A DNA stretch of 64,000 bases from Phallusia mammillata (lineage: Eukaryota; Chordata; Ascidiacea; Phlebobranchia; Ascidiidae): NCBI GenBank assembly GCA_003260075.1, contig QLIY01000383.1:62001-126000 (forward strand). Direction: 5' to 3'. Shown here piece by piece: positions 36,269 through 49,600 of this stretch. Below the pieces are notes generated by a model. It saw only the letters and a program-made list of their open reading frames with translations. It had not been told where the DNA came from and did not search any database. Position 1 is the stretch's first letter. Each line of letters begins with the position of its first letter. The translations under genes and the position numbers were made by a program.

Positions 36269-36737
36269 TACACCCGTGCAAATCTTTACTCTTTACAGAC
36301 AAGAAATAGAATACGCAAGCAAGTTTTACTTGCAAAAAATGAAAATTAATACAGTGTAACAGGTAAACAGATAATAATCGAACAACCTACACACCTATAA
36401 ACTGAACACAGTCAAAGTGGAATTCACTTTTAGAGCAAACCTCAATGTAATAAGCCAGCTGAACGTCTTTAAAATCTTTATTTAGGTTTAATTAGGGATA
36501 CCTCTCAGGTTGCGACAACATGGGTGTAATTAAATGGGTTTCGAGCTTCATACTATAAACATAAGCCGTATGAATTCATTACTGTATTTGTAATTTTTTT
36601 CCACCACCGATTTAAATTTCTTTAAATACTGCTGGATATTATTAAAAATCGATTCAATCTGACATGCTGTAAGAATTGGTTAATAAAAATATGCTTTAAA
36701 GTTGCAAAGTAGACGTTTAAATTCAGTAAAGTTTGGG

Positions 36738-39700
36738 CTAAGATAGTTCAAACTGCTGTAGTTTCCCGGAATCGTTAGAAGTTGATCTGCCGTACGCCGG
36801 CACACCGTTCGTCACCAAACCATGAACACTTGCTGATGTTGATCTTCTAGTCTGGTATCTGCTGACACTTTGGCTGTGGGAGCGCTGTGAAGCTCTAAAA
36901 CAGTAAAAATGGAGTCGTAAACAGTTTTCATAACTAGGGGTTTTCATTATTTACAGGTCGTAAGCTCAACTCTTAATTGAGTAGCCTAAATAACAAACAC
37001 TCGAAAGTACAATCAAGTGAGTCAAGAATTCAGTAGGCCTTACCGTATATGTTGAAGCACTTGCACACGAAAAGGTATAATTGAAGATTTTACGCGACTT
37101 TGAAAACTAAAGCCGTACAAGTTTTTTGTTTAGATTTGAGCACCTTAATTGTACGTACAGGGCCAATACATGAAATGTGTACTATCTTAATCATCAAACG
37201 TTTGAATCAAAGACATACATGCGCGCAATTTTCGACAGAAATATTAGGAATGTAATATGTTTTTTTATGCCTTACCAAAAATAACAAATGCAAAATACTA
37301 GGAAAATTGGATTAGTTGCAAAGTACCTTGCGTTGCTGTTAGAGCGACTTGTTGTTTCTTGCGAATCAGCACTTGAAAATAAAAGCGGTATCCTGCTTCT
37401 CTTTCGTTGTGTGTTAGTGGTTTGCTGTAAATAAAAAGTTGTTTATAGCCTTTATCCCAGGGTATCTTAATTTTTTTGCGCTTGTATCCCTTAAACCTTT
37501 TTTTAAAGTCTTTGTTTGCAAGAGCCAACTACTGACAGAAGTGAAACGTACTGTGTAAGTGACGTGCAATTTCGATTGGCAACACAGCATTGAGTAGTGT
37601 TTTATGTGTAAATTACTTGATAAACATTCTGAACCTGATACTTACTTTGTTACAAATAAACGTACATTACCAATATTTTGAAAACCTACATCGTACACCG
37701 CAACCTGTGCTTTGTACTACTGGTTAGGAAATCCTGCTTTAATTTAATCGAATTTAAAAAACGAAAATAGCATTTTTTTCCAAAAACGGCGGCCTTTACC
37801 CACCGTTTATTTTGTATGTCTGTGTACGTGTGTCAGGCACATTTGACCAAGTACTTCCCAGCGTTAATCCGGATCAAATACTTACCAAGCTGCTTGCTGA
37901 CTTGCGCCGTCTGGCGGATAGTTGGTAAGCGTTTTTCACTTCGGCGTTGTAAACACAATAAAACAGAAAAACGAAGATGCCTTGCGTTCCTACGAGAAGC
38001 ACCTACGAAATGGTGTAATCGTTTAAAAAAGGAAAATTCGACCGCAAAACGAATACACCAGTTAGTCAAAAACAAAATAGCTCACTAACAAATGCTGTCG
38101 CTTAAATCGGCGTGTCCAGTTTATTCCTACCTGTATATAAGCGCCCGCAGTCCCCACAACTATGCCGACATCGGAGTCAGCTGTGTAAAAGTTGTAGAGA
38201 AAACCGACGATCCACGGAAGACTGAGAATCGGCATTAATATCAGGGCTCCCCTCGATGATCGTCTGGTAAAGGACCCCCCCCCCCACTTCGGCGTTGTAA
38301 ACACAATAAAACAGAAAAACGAAGATGCCTTGAGTTCCTACGAGAAGCACCTACAAAATTGTGCAATCGTTCAAAAAAGGAAATCCCCCCCCCCACAATT
38401 TTAATGCATGCTAAAGTCACGTAAACACTAGACCAGTTTAAAAGATATAATTTTGTAGAATTTCAGGTAAGCAAGCCTTAGGCAGTTCACACTGTTTCGA
38501 CATACACGGTCTCCTACTCACATCAGGGACAAGAGATCAACGTATAGTTTAGCCTAGTGTGAGCTACTGTACCTACATAACAAAGTCCTGTTTGTTGTGA
38601 GTAAGGCTAAAAAACATGCCTTGCCAAATGTTCGATGTCACGATTTTTACCGTCTATTTCTTGTCACCAGCTGCTGTGTGAGACCTTATAGGTTGATACA
38701 GTGTGCACTGTCCGCAGGTTACTTATTATAATGTAATGGCTCAATGCTTTGATATGACTTTTTCGTGAACTAAAAAGTGGTGCGTTAATACCTTTGTTGA
38801 AAAACTTAAGGTGCAGATTAAAAAGGGTATACTATATATAGTTGAATACTGTTTAATTTGGTTTTGGAGAGGACTCTAGTAAGACCGACCTGAGCGATTC
38901 GGCGACCCGGACCGACTTGTCGGCTGATGCTAAACGAGACGATGATGACGTCGCTCTGTAGATGACCAGCATCACTTTACTGAGAATCACCAAGTTAAGC
39001 TAAAGAAAAACGAAACATATACAAGTCGTACCAGCCTTACTTTATTTGTGATCGCTATTCTAACACATGTATTAAAAAGTATTTATTGTTTAACATGCAT
39101 AAGTGACAGGGGTTGAAACTCAGTAGTCAGATAGGAATTTTCGTTTTTACGACAAGCAATGATTTTAAAGGCAATAAGTAAGGTAGTGGGGAAAATAGGT
39201 TAAAAACCATTTTATAAACCGCATGCAAATATGTAAACTGGCAGCAACCACAAACATTTGTAGAGAGAATCGACCACAACAGCCTCAACAATATGTTAGT
39301 TTACTCGAAATTTTCGGTCACCACAAACACATATGCAAAAACATTTACCAGAATAATTGCGACGACTGGTCCCATGAAAAACCAAATTATTCCGCTTCGT
39401 TCGTTAAGGAAGCAAGTGTTCGGGTTGACGTAGGAATCCTGTAAATTAAAAAGAACCCGTATCAGGTAAATTGCTTAGTTCCAAGCAAATTAGCTGGAAC
39501 TCTGAGACCAGGAATTGTTTACCACAATCTGTTGATCAAAAGACGCGCCATGACGTTGTGTGGATAATTGGAAACAAGCCAACAATCCGTTTCTGCTTGT
39601 GGAAAACGTGTAAAACCGTCATTGGCCATAAATAGAAAACAAAAGCCAACCCAAGAAATAAATACGTTTTCAAAGCGTAAGTTACAGTTGTTAAAATATC

Positions 39701-42700
39701 CTAATGCCTAATATGGATATACGTTTCCGAGAAAACAAAATCAGTCGATGAAAAGTTAGGAAGATATATTTCCCCTTAAAATTAACATCGTCCGTTCCTT
39801 GCTGCCTGTCTGTGCAAAAATGCTCACTCTGTTGATTTTCATTTTAAAATATCCCACTTAATTATGGCTTTCGTTGCCGACATAAATGCTACTTACCGTG
39901 TAACCTGAAGTCGGAGTAGCCTTCATGGACGTCCTGGACAAAATGAAAGCTATGGCAACGAGTACAGCAGGACAGACCCAGCCCAGAATAGGAGCGTAGG
40001 TAGGCAGGCCTTCCACCCATTTACGTTCAAACACCAGAACAATCTTATAGAAAAGATAGAAACCTTCCACCAATGACCAGAAGAACACGGTAAGAAAAAA
40101 GAAATGGCTGGCGATTGCACTGCCTATGCAAGTACCCCACACTTCCTGAAATATAATAACACAAGCTAGAGTGTTTTTCAAGCTAGAGTGTAAACTTCAT
40201 CTTTGATTAATTACCATTTTTGAAGTTTTAATGTTTTCGTCTTTTATACGAAAATGTGCAAAAAAGAAAATAAAAAACACCAAACTGTTCGAGAAAAAGA
40301 GATTCAAAAAAGAGTGAATACCAATATTGTTTGTCATAACATACATTTATGTATTCCTGTTTGTTTTTTACGTTCACAGTAATACTGCTAAAGGGGGAAA
40401 AAATTTGGTAATTTTCTTTACCTTGTTGGGAGAGGTAAAAAGCGCAGATAGTAGGAGCGCTATGTATCCGCCTAGCAAGGCAAGAACGAGGTGAAAATGG
40501 ATGAGCATTCGGTCCTTGATGAGTTTTTCCCGACAAGCAACAAATACGAGAACGGTAACAGCGAGACACGCAATGGACAAACCCCCCAACACCAATGACA
40601 TCACACGCATAACCTGGTTGTGCTTGGCCGAAACCTGAAATTAGTAAACGTTGTTTAGTTGTGTGTATAGGATCCAAGTCAGTCGTTTTAAACCTGTGGC
40701 AAATTTGGCGTTTTGCAGGGGGTAGTTATATTATCATTTTTTCATATTCATGACGTCACCTTTTTGTGACGCAATAGGTAAAAAAATGGTTTTGTGAAAT
40801 ATATTTAAATAAAATTCATCAGGTTTCAGAGGTAACTGTGACAAAACGGTTAAGAACCACGGATCTAAGGCGTTTCTCTAAAATTTATACAAGTCTGATC
40901 TGTAAACTAGCGTACTTTGTTTTCCATCATTAGGCACAAAACAGGTTTGATTACCATTTGTAACTTATTGCTGCATCTAAAATAATTCAAAAAATTATAA
41001 ATTTGGAATTTTTTTCTGTGTAAATCTAAAATTAAACATTTTTCGAGCTGTAAAACGCTTGCATTTCTCAATCGTCGGTGCTTTGTGTAAAGCTATTTGT
41101 TACAAATGCGTTTTCCCAATAAAACTAGGCAAAACCTAATAAAAATACCCACTGCCTTAAACCAGTGGTTCCCAAACTGTGGGCCATGGCCCAGTACTAG
41201 GCCACCAAGACATTTTCAAAGGGCCACAGAGTCATTTGAACAGATTCTACTGTTTTGTTATACTGTAGATATTATGCGCTCATAATATTTGCAAAGAATT
41301 TTGAATCTTGTAGTCAAATTTCAGAAGCATGTATCTCATTAAAAATAATTTGCTAGAAACCATTTCGCCTGTTTTTGAGTTAGTTTTTTTGTTTGTGCCC
41401 AAATTTACAGCACATGGTGAGCCACGAATCGCTATTAAATAGACATTTGGGCCACATACCAAAAAAGTTTAGGAACCCCTGCCTTAAACTGAAAATAAAG
41501 GGCTTCAATGCATAAGAGAATAGCATATTGAATCGACAATTTACCATTGGTTTCCAGATAATCTATTTTAAAACGCCCAAACCACCAAGTCAGACACCAA
41601 AAACGTTCTTTGGATTCGTGTCTTGGAAGTCTAATATCATATGGAGCTATGATATGATTAGAAATTCGACAAATATTTCTTACCGAATCGCCTGAAAACT
41701 TGAGCAACACAGCAAAGTGTGTGGTGTGATTACATCTGCACGTCACCTCCTTGTCATTCCACTTCACAACTTTGCATCCGAAGTCACTGAATGTCTCGCT
41801 AAAAATAGTGTTCAACCGTCAGTCCTTGAGTTTGTGCACATAATAAGGACTTAATAAAGAAGTAATCAATAGCTTGGTAGAAACTAAAAACCAAAAATGC
41901 AAACGGCTTGACAACATAAACAACACTTAACAAGACAAAGTCTCACTGTTCGTCTGTGGTCAGGTTGGAAGTAAGGAATTGGCAAGTGAGTTGAGATCGA
42001 TTCTGTGTGGTGTTTGTCCATTTTAGCGTGAAGTCAACCGGAACGGACACGTGACTAGCGTTGCCCCGGTGAAATGTCCACAAGTTCACTGACAGATAAT
42101 CGCTAGCCCTGAGGAAACAAAAAATTGAATAATGAAACTGTTAAGAAAACTTGCATTTTTTACTGTGAAACTTGTACGGTTGTTTTGTTGAGAGAATAAT
42201 TCATAAGATTGAAGATCAAAATTGTTTTAGTTGACTTCAAATATCGATCACATACAATTAAATGGGAACAATTTACAATTCAAAACAACAAAGGACACAA
42301 AAGTTAGGTAATCAACATTATGGTCAAAAAAAATTAACCAACGTGTCTGTAGCTTTCTTCGACGTGTGGCATGGCATAAACGCAGTGTCGCGTTTTAAGG
42401 TGTTTTCCATAGCGGGCATATGTCTTTCAATTTCCTAGATGTTGGTGGCGAGGTTAAAAAGTGAAATATTGCGTCAATCTTTGCACTAAGCCGCCCCACT
42501 AGGAACCCAATATAAATAAAGATTGATAGAGGTACCCCCCCCCCCCTAGATGTTGGTGGCGAGGTTAAAAAGTGAAATATTGCGTCAATCTTGCACATTA
42601 ACAATCACCAAATGACGCACTAAGCCGCCCCACTAGGAACCCAAAATAAATAAAGATTGATAGAGGTGTAAGCAGCCTCTTACCTTCGTACTGCGTCATT

Positions 42701-45700
42701 TTCAGACACAGGAAAGTTATAGAAGACAGACATGACGGCAACGTTGTCCCCTGAAGAATCTAAAGCATACAACTGTATCAATAAAAGCGAAAATGCAAAC
42801 ACGGGCAAACATGTGCAACAATTTAAAGCAGAGTAGTAAGTCGGGCCGGGCTTTTCGGGCCGGGTTCGGGTTTAGGTCTCTTCAAAAAACGGGCCTGATT
42901 AGGGCCTGACTTTACACTCTGTGTCAGTATTTTTTTTTAAATTTAACTAGCTATGAGTAGTTGCTGGACTTGACCTAATGTCAAACAGCCCCAAAACCCC
43001 TTTTCAAGACCAATTGTCTTTTGTGTTTGCTGTCTTGGTCTTTGTTGAAGCTTCAAAATATAGGCCTGTCAATCAAACTTTCCAGGCTAAACGGGCTTCT
43101 CAAAAACGATTTGGGTTCGGGCTTGTACTTCCGGGTTTCGGGCCGGGTTGGGGCTCCAAATTAGGCCCGTTCACAACTCTGATTTAAAAGTCTGATGCTA
43201 AAATAAAAGATAGATTTTTTAAGATTCCACAATGGACAGTTCCAAAAATGAAAACTACAAAGTCACAAAAATAGCTTAATTTTTACAATGCTGTACAAAT
43301 AAAAGAGTATACCTCGTTCAAAATTAAATACAGGTAACAAATACTTCTATTATAGTCATAATGATCAGTTCTACCTGCGTTTAAGAACATAAATCTCAAA
43401 TACTTTCGATGTCTGGACATTGGCAAGTCTAACATTTTCAATGATAATTCTATTTGAGCTAATTTACCAATTACTTACCTAGAGTCCCGGTTGGCAGTTT
43501 CGTAATTACAGCTTGTTTTTTGCTGGTCGAGTTATTGGAATGATCGCGGTTGAGTATCTTGTCGGCGTTTTGAGCGTTCGCAACAGAAATTCTTAGATCC
43601 ACGTAAGTTTCGTTTGCCCGAAGATCAAAATCTGTTGATTGTAAATAAATTGATAAAATTTCTGTTTACGAATGAAAACATGCGCAAACTAAATCTATAC
43701 ACAAAGTATAAGGGATTTTGGTCACATGAAAAACTGTTTTTTTTACAACAAATGACTTAGATGTTAAAAAATGTAGTAAAAATTCTCCTTCATATTATCT
43801 TACATAGATTTACGAAAAGAATGCACCAAAAGGAACTTTATATCTCACTTATATCGCACAAACCAACACCCCCCCCCCCTCCTTCATATTATCTTACATA
43901 GATTTACGAAAAGAATGCACCAAAAGTAACTTTATATCTCATTTATATCGCACAAACAAACTATTTGTCAACATTCAAACAACAAAATAATATTATACTC
44001 AAGGAAAAAAGGTAAGTATGTCTGAAAAAACGTTTGTTTACATCACATAATACTATATCTCACATTAACATGGCATTACTCTACCATTATCTACAAACAA
44101 ACACTCATTGTTCGTGACGTCACAATACGCCAGTAATGTGTACTGAAAAATGGAAATTTAATGCACATTTCTTAGACGGTTGTTCGCACTGTGTGCAGCA
44201 ATTTGGTCGGTTCCTGCAGTTTTTGCGATTTTCAAATTTCTGCTCTGTCTGGAAACGAAGCTCTTTATCCTGCGACGCGCAGAACGTTGCATTATCGGCG
44301 TTCTGACGGTAGTCGCTCTGTTTTTGAGCAACCAAGATGGGTTGCTGTTCTAAAGATGATACTTTCACCACCGATGTGGAAGCACTCGAGGGAGCGGAGC
44401 CCTCAACAACGCCAGAGAAGACACGACGTCCTAGAGATGTATTCTTCCTGCTGCTCTTCATCCTTATGCTTGGAGGTATGGGGTATTTGGCATATTTCGG
44501 TATTCAACGCGGAGATATAGGCCGATACATGAACGGTGTTGATTCGTGGGGTAATGTGTGTGGAAGAAAGGACAATAAACGCATCGGAGGAGTGGACCAA
44601 TCTGGAAAAGACCACTCTGAGCGTCCTTTCAACTTTCAAATGGCATTTTCTGATATCAAAATGGCCCTCAACCCTGCCCAGTTGCTGAATATGGCTAAGG
44701 AACCTGCTAGTATTTGCGTGAGTGAGTGTCCAACAGCAGTGACAAGCTGCGCTGATCTTCTACGCGACAACGGCTACGTTCTGGACGCATCCCTGGTGGC
44801 TGAAAGAGTGTGTACGATGCCTTACGGAGTCATTTTACCTCATCATCCAGTGATAAACCGCTGCATACCGTCACAGCTACTTCAGGTATGTTATAGTAAT
44901 AATGTCACGTGATTGAGCACACATCCTGGGCATTAAACCCGCGATTCTCAAATTTTGCGCCGTAAAATATTTGTTTTGCATTTAATTGCCAGGGTTTAAT
45001 GACAAAATGTACGTGTACATGATAACCATAGAACCCATTTTTCACCATATTTAAAGTAAAATAAGTTTCTTAAAATTATTCGTTGTCCTTTTGCTTGCTA
45101 AGTGTGTCGCGAAGCTGCAAGCTTTGCATGTTTGAGGATCACTTCAATCAACCAACATTTAATTTACAGGTCGGATCAGCAATAGCCGACGCGGCTGCTC
45201 AGGTAGCTGCCCCGGAACTCACTAACCAAGGCCTGAATGTGACAGAGGAAGAATCTACATCAGCTACAGCCGGTGTCCAGTCTTCGGTGGCGATGATCGT
45301 TGAGCAATTGGTAAACAGCGCCATCAAGTATTGGCGTGACACCATATATCTCATCGCCATATCACTGGGTGTATCTCTGGCTATGATCATCTTCTTGCAG
45401 CTATTTAGCCGTATTATCGTGATTGTCATCATGGTAGTGGCGTGTTTAGGAAGTGTCGCGCTCACTGGTTTCCTATGGTTCAACTACGCTGTAGCAATAG
45501 GCGCTGTGAGCAGTAGCGATGTGTCATCGGCTATAAACTCTGCTGCACCAGTCCTGGACTCAGCAATCACGTCTGTAGATGGAAATATGTCCGGTGTCAG
45601 CTCAGTGAATACAAGCGACATTTTTGACTCTCTAAACGTGTCGTCTCTCCAGGAATCAGGCTACCTCTTGCCTTTATGCATTGTGGTATCTCTACTTACT

Positions 45701-46653
45701 ATCATTATTTACTTGATATTGATATGGGCAAGGAAAAGCTTATGTCTTGTGGTGAATCTTTTCGACGAGGCAAGCCTGTCGATCTTTAGCATGCCCGGGA
45801 TGCTACTACAGCCTTTCATCACATTGATAGCGATGGGAGGGGTTCTAGCTTACCTCCTTATAGTGGGGTCGTACATATTTTCTGTAGCGGTCCCGTATGT
45901 AGACGAGGACGGGTTTGTAAGCTTTGTCGAAGATAACAGTACTTCGGTGATCGGTCTTCTTGCAGGTCATATATTTGGCGGTTTATGGATGCTTGAGTTT
46001 ATATCTGGGTGTCAGCAGGTTATCCTAGCTGGTGCAGTGGCTAACTGGTTTTTCACGCGTGGAGAGACGCAGAAGAAATGCAAGTGCAACATGTGTCCCA
46101 CCGTTAAGTCTACCAAAGACTTGATTCTCTACCACATGGGCACTGTGGCTTTCGGATCTCTTATCATAGCTATAGTGCAGTTTATACGGATGGTCCTCAG
46201 TTATGTACAACGCAAGTTAAAAGGAACGGAAAACAAAACGGCAAAGTATATCCTAAAGTGTCTATCGTGCTGTCTTGCTTGCTTCGAGAAGTTTCTTAAA
46301 TACGTCAACCGGAATGCTTATATTTGCGTTGCAATGTACGGGGACGGTTTCTGTAGCGGAGCAAAGCGTGCTCTTTCGCTGTTGATCAGCAATGCTCAAC
46401 ACGTTTTGGCGCTAAACTGCATGTCGGGCTTCTGCATTCTACTTGGCAAGCTAGCAGTGGTCGTGCTCACTGGTTTCATATCCTTTACCTGGTTTGTGGC
46501 TAAGCTTGGCAGCGACGCGCCTCATACGGAGTACCTGGCCCCTATGGTGATCGCCTGTTTAGCTGGCCTGGTGATTTCGACTTGTTTCTTTAACGTCTAC
46601 GGAATGGCAATTGACACAATCTTCCTTTGCTTCTGCGATGACCAGCAGCGCAA

Positions 46654-46688
<35 letters not shown>

Positions 46689-49600
46689 CGGCGACCGTCC
46701 TTACTACAGCAGTGTGAAGTTGCAGAAGTACATGGAGGGCGCGAAAAAGCCTAAGAAACGGCCCGCGCAGTCTACTGGCTTGAAAAAGATACAGAAGTTG
46801 CGATTGTGGCCTCGGGAAGAGAGGCCAGGTGCGGCAAAGGGGAAGAGGACGGACAAGGATGGCAACAAGGAGGTCGTACCGCGGCAGCATTCGCCTCTTG
46901 ATAAAATGAGCGTGTGTAGCGACGAATCGGTGATTGTGGATGCCTTCGACACTTTGATTGACCAGGTATGTTGGTAATGCAAAAAATAAAACGACGTTAA
47001 GACTATAACTGCATTACCAGTTATTGCTCTTCCAGCAGAATTGTATTGTGAATTAATCGACGTTTCAACGTCCCATAAGAGAAGCCTTCATCAGGATAAT
47101 TGAACATTTGTAAAGCACATCACTATAACTGCACACCTTCTTTTGTTAAGGTGATGATTGAAAGGGAGAAGTCCCCTCTGACAAAGATATGCCGAAAGGA
47201 GGTGAAGAAGGATCGAAAGCGACGGACCCAAACCCCGTTTCCTCCGATAGACGACCCGCTCAAGAGCACCTCGGTCTCAGTACCAACTGTTGCGGGGTTG
47301 CTGAACATGTCTTACACACCATTACCTGGTAAGCCCTACCGCCTGGACTTTGTTTACCATTAATTAACCGGTTTGCAACGACCAGTCGCACACACTTGCC
47401 GTATGATTTCCGTCGTTTTAACCAACTTTCAGTGGCCAAACGTTCAAGAAAGTGGTTCCCAACCTTTCTTGACGAATTCCTCCCCTAGCAATTTAAAACA
47501 TTTTCATTCCTCCTATACTACATAGAGATACTAAACCATACAAAGATCATTTAAAAGTAGGTCTTTTTCAACTTCACAGGTCATATTCCCAGAGCTGTCT
47601 GTTTACAAACCATATGTAAAATTAAAGTAAATTCCTCCCCTCAAGTTTTTAAACTCTACCCTTGGGAGGAATTCCCCTAAGATTGGAAACAACTGGTTTA
47701 ACTTTTATAGCCTTTTGAAATGTGTTTAAGGTCAACCAGTTTACGATGAAAACGAGGAAAACATGGAATTCCATATGGAGCAGAGACCGGTTCGCCCTCT
47801 CCCGCTGCCTTGTATCGGCGAGACTCCTTTCGAGTACGAGGAACTGATACGGCCAGAGAGCGACGTAACAATTCACATGGCAAATGGCGAACCGATGCGA
47901 AAGGACTCGCAAACGAGTGTGCCGCAAATGATGGGAGACCCTGAGCCTGACCCTGAGACGGATTCGTTGCTTGAATACCGAGCGGCTGCCATACCGCCAC
48001 AGGCCCGGTTCATTAGCTATATTAATTAGCAAGTGAACCCATGTGTGTATGTAAGTGTATAGTTAGTGTTTTGTGGCATAAAGTGTGGCTGTTCATAGTT
48101 AAGGCCTAGGATTTAAGTTTTGCTGTTCTTGTGTAGTTAGGAAACCTTGCTAATGCTGCAGGTGCAATACCACATTGTATAAATGAGAACAGCCACCTTG
48201 TTATGTTTATTGTTTTGTAGTGTATAAGTGTTGGTGATGGTTTACATTGTCTGTGCGGCCCTGTATTGTATGCTATATATGTAAGTCGAAATAATGCTCG
48301 TCCAGGCCACCGGCAATAGGCTAAAATAAAGGACGAGCACCGACCTATGGAAAGCACATGTACCAAATTGGATATCACACACGCAAGCAAAACACCAAAC
48401 CAGGAACTTGCATTCCAAGGTGCTTGTGACTGTGTTGAATGATGCGCACATACAATGCAGCCATAAGTACCGCCTTTAGTTTCACTAGTATTGAAAGGTT
48501 TTTATAGACATATCAGGGCTGGAATGAAATGGTGATTTGCTGTGTGAAGTGTGGTATCCCCAAGTGTATCTAGGTACAACTTTGTACCTGTTTAAAAGAA
48601 GCCGCATCGTATGGTGGTGGTGTTTAGTGCAATGTTACAATGCCGCTGTGCTGGGCATATGTAAAGTAAAGCAGTTTAGTGCTTAAAACTGCAATTTAAA
48701 GTAAATATGTATTGTATTGTTTGCTTAAATGCGATTGGATGCCGCTATAGTAGGATTGCCACGTTGTGGCTTGTAAGGGGGATTGGGAAGGGTATATTTT
48801 AACATGCAGTCAAATGCTAGGAGATGGTGTTGACAGAGAGGAGAAATAGTGGCCAAAAAATGCCAATTGTTACATTAGGAGGGTTATGCGACGATTTGGG
48901 TCAACTGCTCAAGTTTTACACCTAAGCCAATATGCCAACTGCACAACTCTTTTAGTTGGTCGAGCAAGAGTCACATAAGCCCACTGCAGAAACTGCAGAA
49001 AAAAACTGTTCGGCGCTCAAATCATTTTACGCACCTCGTTATGTGATTGGTCTCGCATAACTGACGTGCATAATCTGATTAAAAGCTCAAAACTTCCAAC
49101 CGGCCTAAAAATCTGCGGAAATATCTAAAGGAGGTGACTTTTGTAGAAAATAGAAATAGGTTGCCGTCAGACACATTCAAAACTAGAGAAAGGTCGACTG
49201 TATAGTGCCAATAGTGCCAAGGTCTATGCATGGAACTCATGGGTATGGCGTAAACTTGGTTCAAACTTTTGACACCCTAAGCACATTTTTGGGAAATGGT
49301 TCAGGCAAGAGGGCGTTATAACGAGCACAGCTTCGTTTGGGGATGCATAAAAAAAGTCAAAACATTATCATTTTATGCTCTTAGTTGTGTGATTGGTCTC
49401 ACACAACTGACGTGCATAACTTGATTAAAGTCGTTAACTGGCAACTGTTTTGGGAATGACTGCTAAAGCTGACAAGGAATGGCTTTAACCTTAAGGAGGA
49501 ACTTAATGATCGCGAAACACAAAAACTTTGGAGACAACTGTTAATTGAAATCAAACTGGCGGATTTTATTTCTCAGGTGATCACTTGTTGAGCCAATAAG

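Noticed and set aside
42978..43187. Gly/Phe-rich 69-codon frame
   Set aside because: Lies inside the GC-rich MITE at 42829-43181 and is explained by its repeats.
44120..44461. 113-codon minus-strand frame
   Set aside because: Antisense to the SLC44 first exon and GPCR intron; no family features.
45083..45169. ATG at 45083 as an independent start of a 544-aa membrane protein
   Set aside because: The frame upstream of 45170 is intron; an acceptor (aatttacag) precedes 45170 and exon 44337-44885 supplies the true SLC44 N-terminus in phase.
46655..46717. Poly-proline C-terminus of the SLC44 frame
   Set aside because: Produced by the C32 run; the conserved RPYY continuation is found two bases out of frame directly after it.
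47649..48032. 127- and 100-codon minus-strand frames
   Set aside because: Antisense to the last SLC44 exon, whose plus-strand frame and splice phase are consistent.
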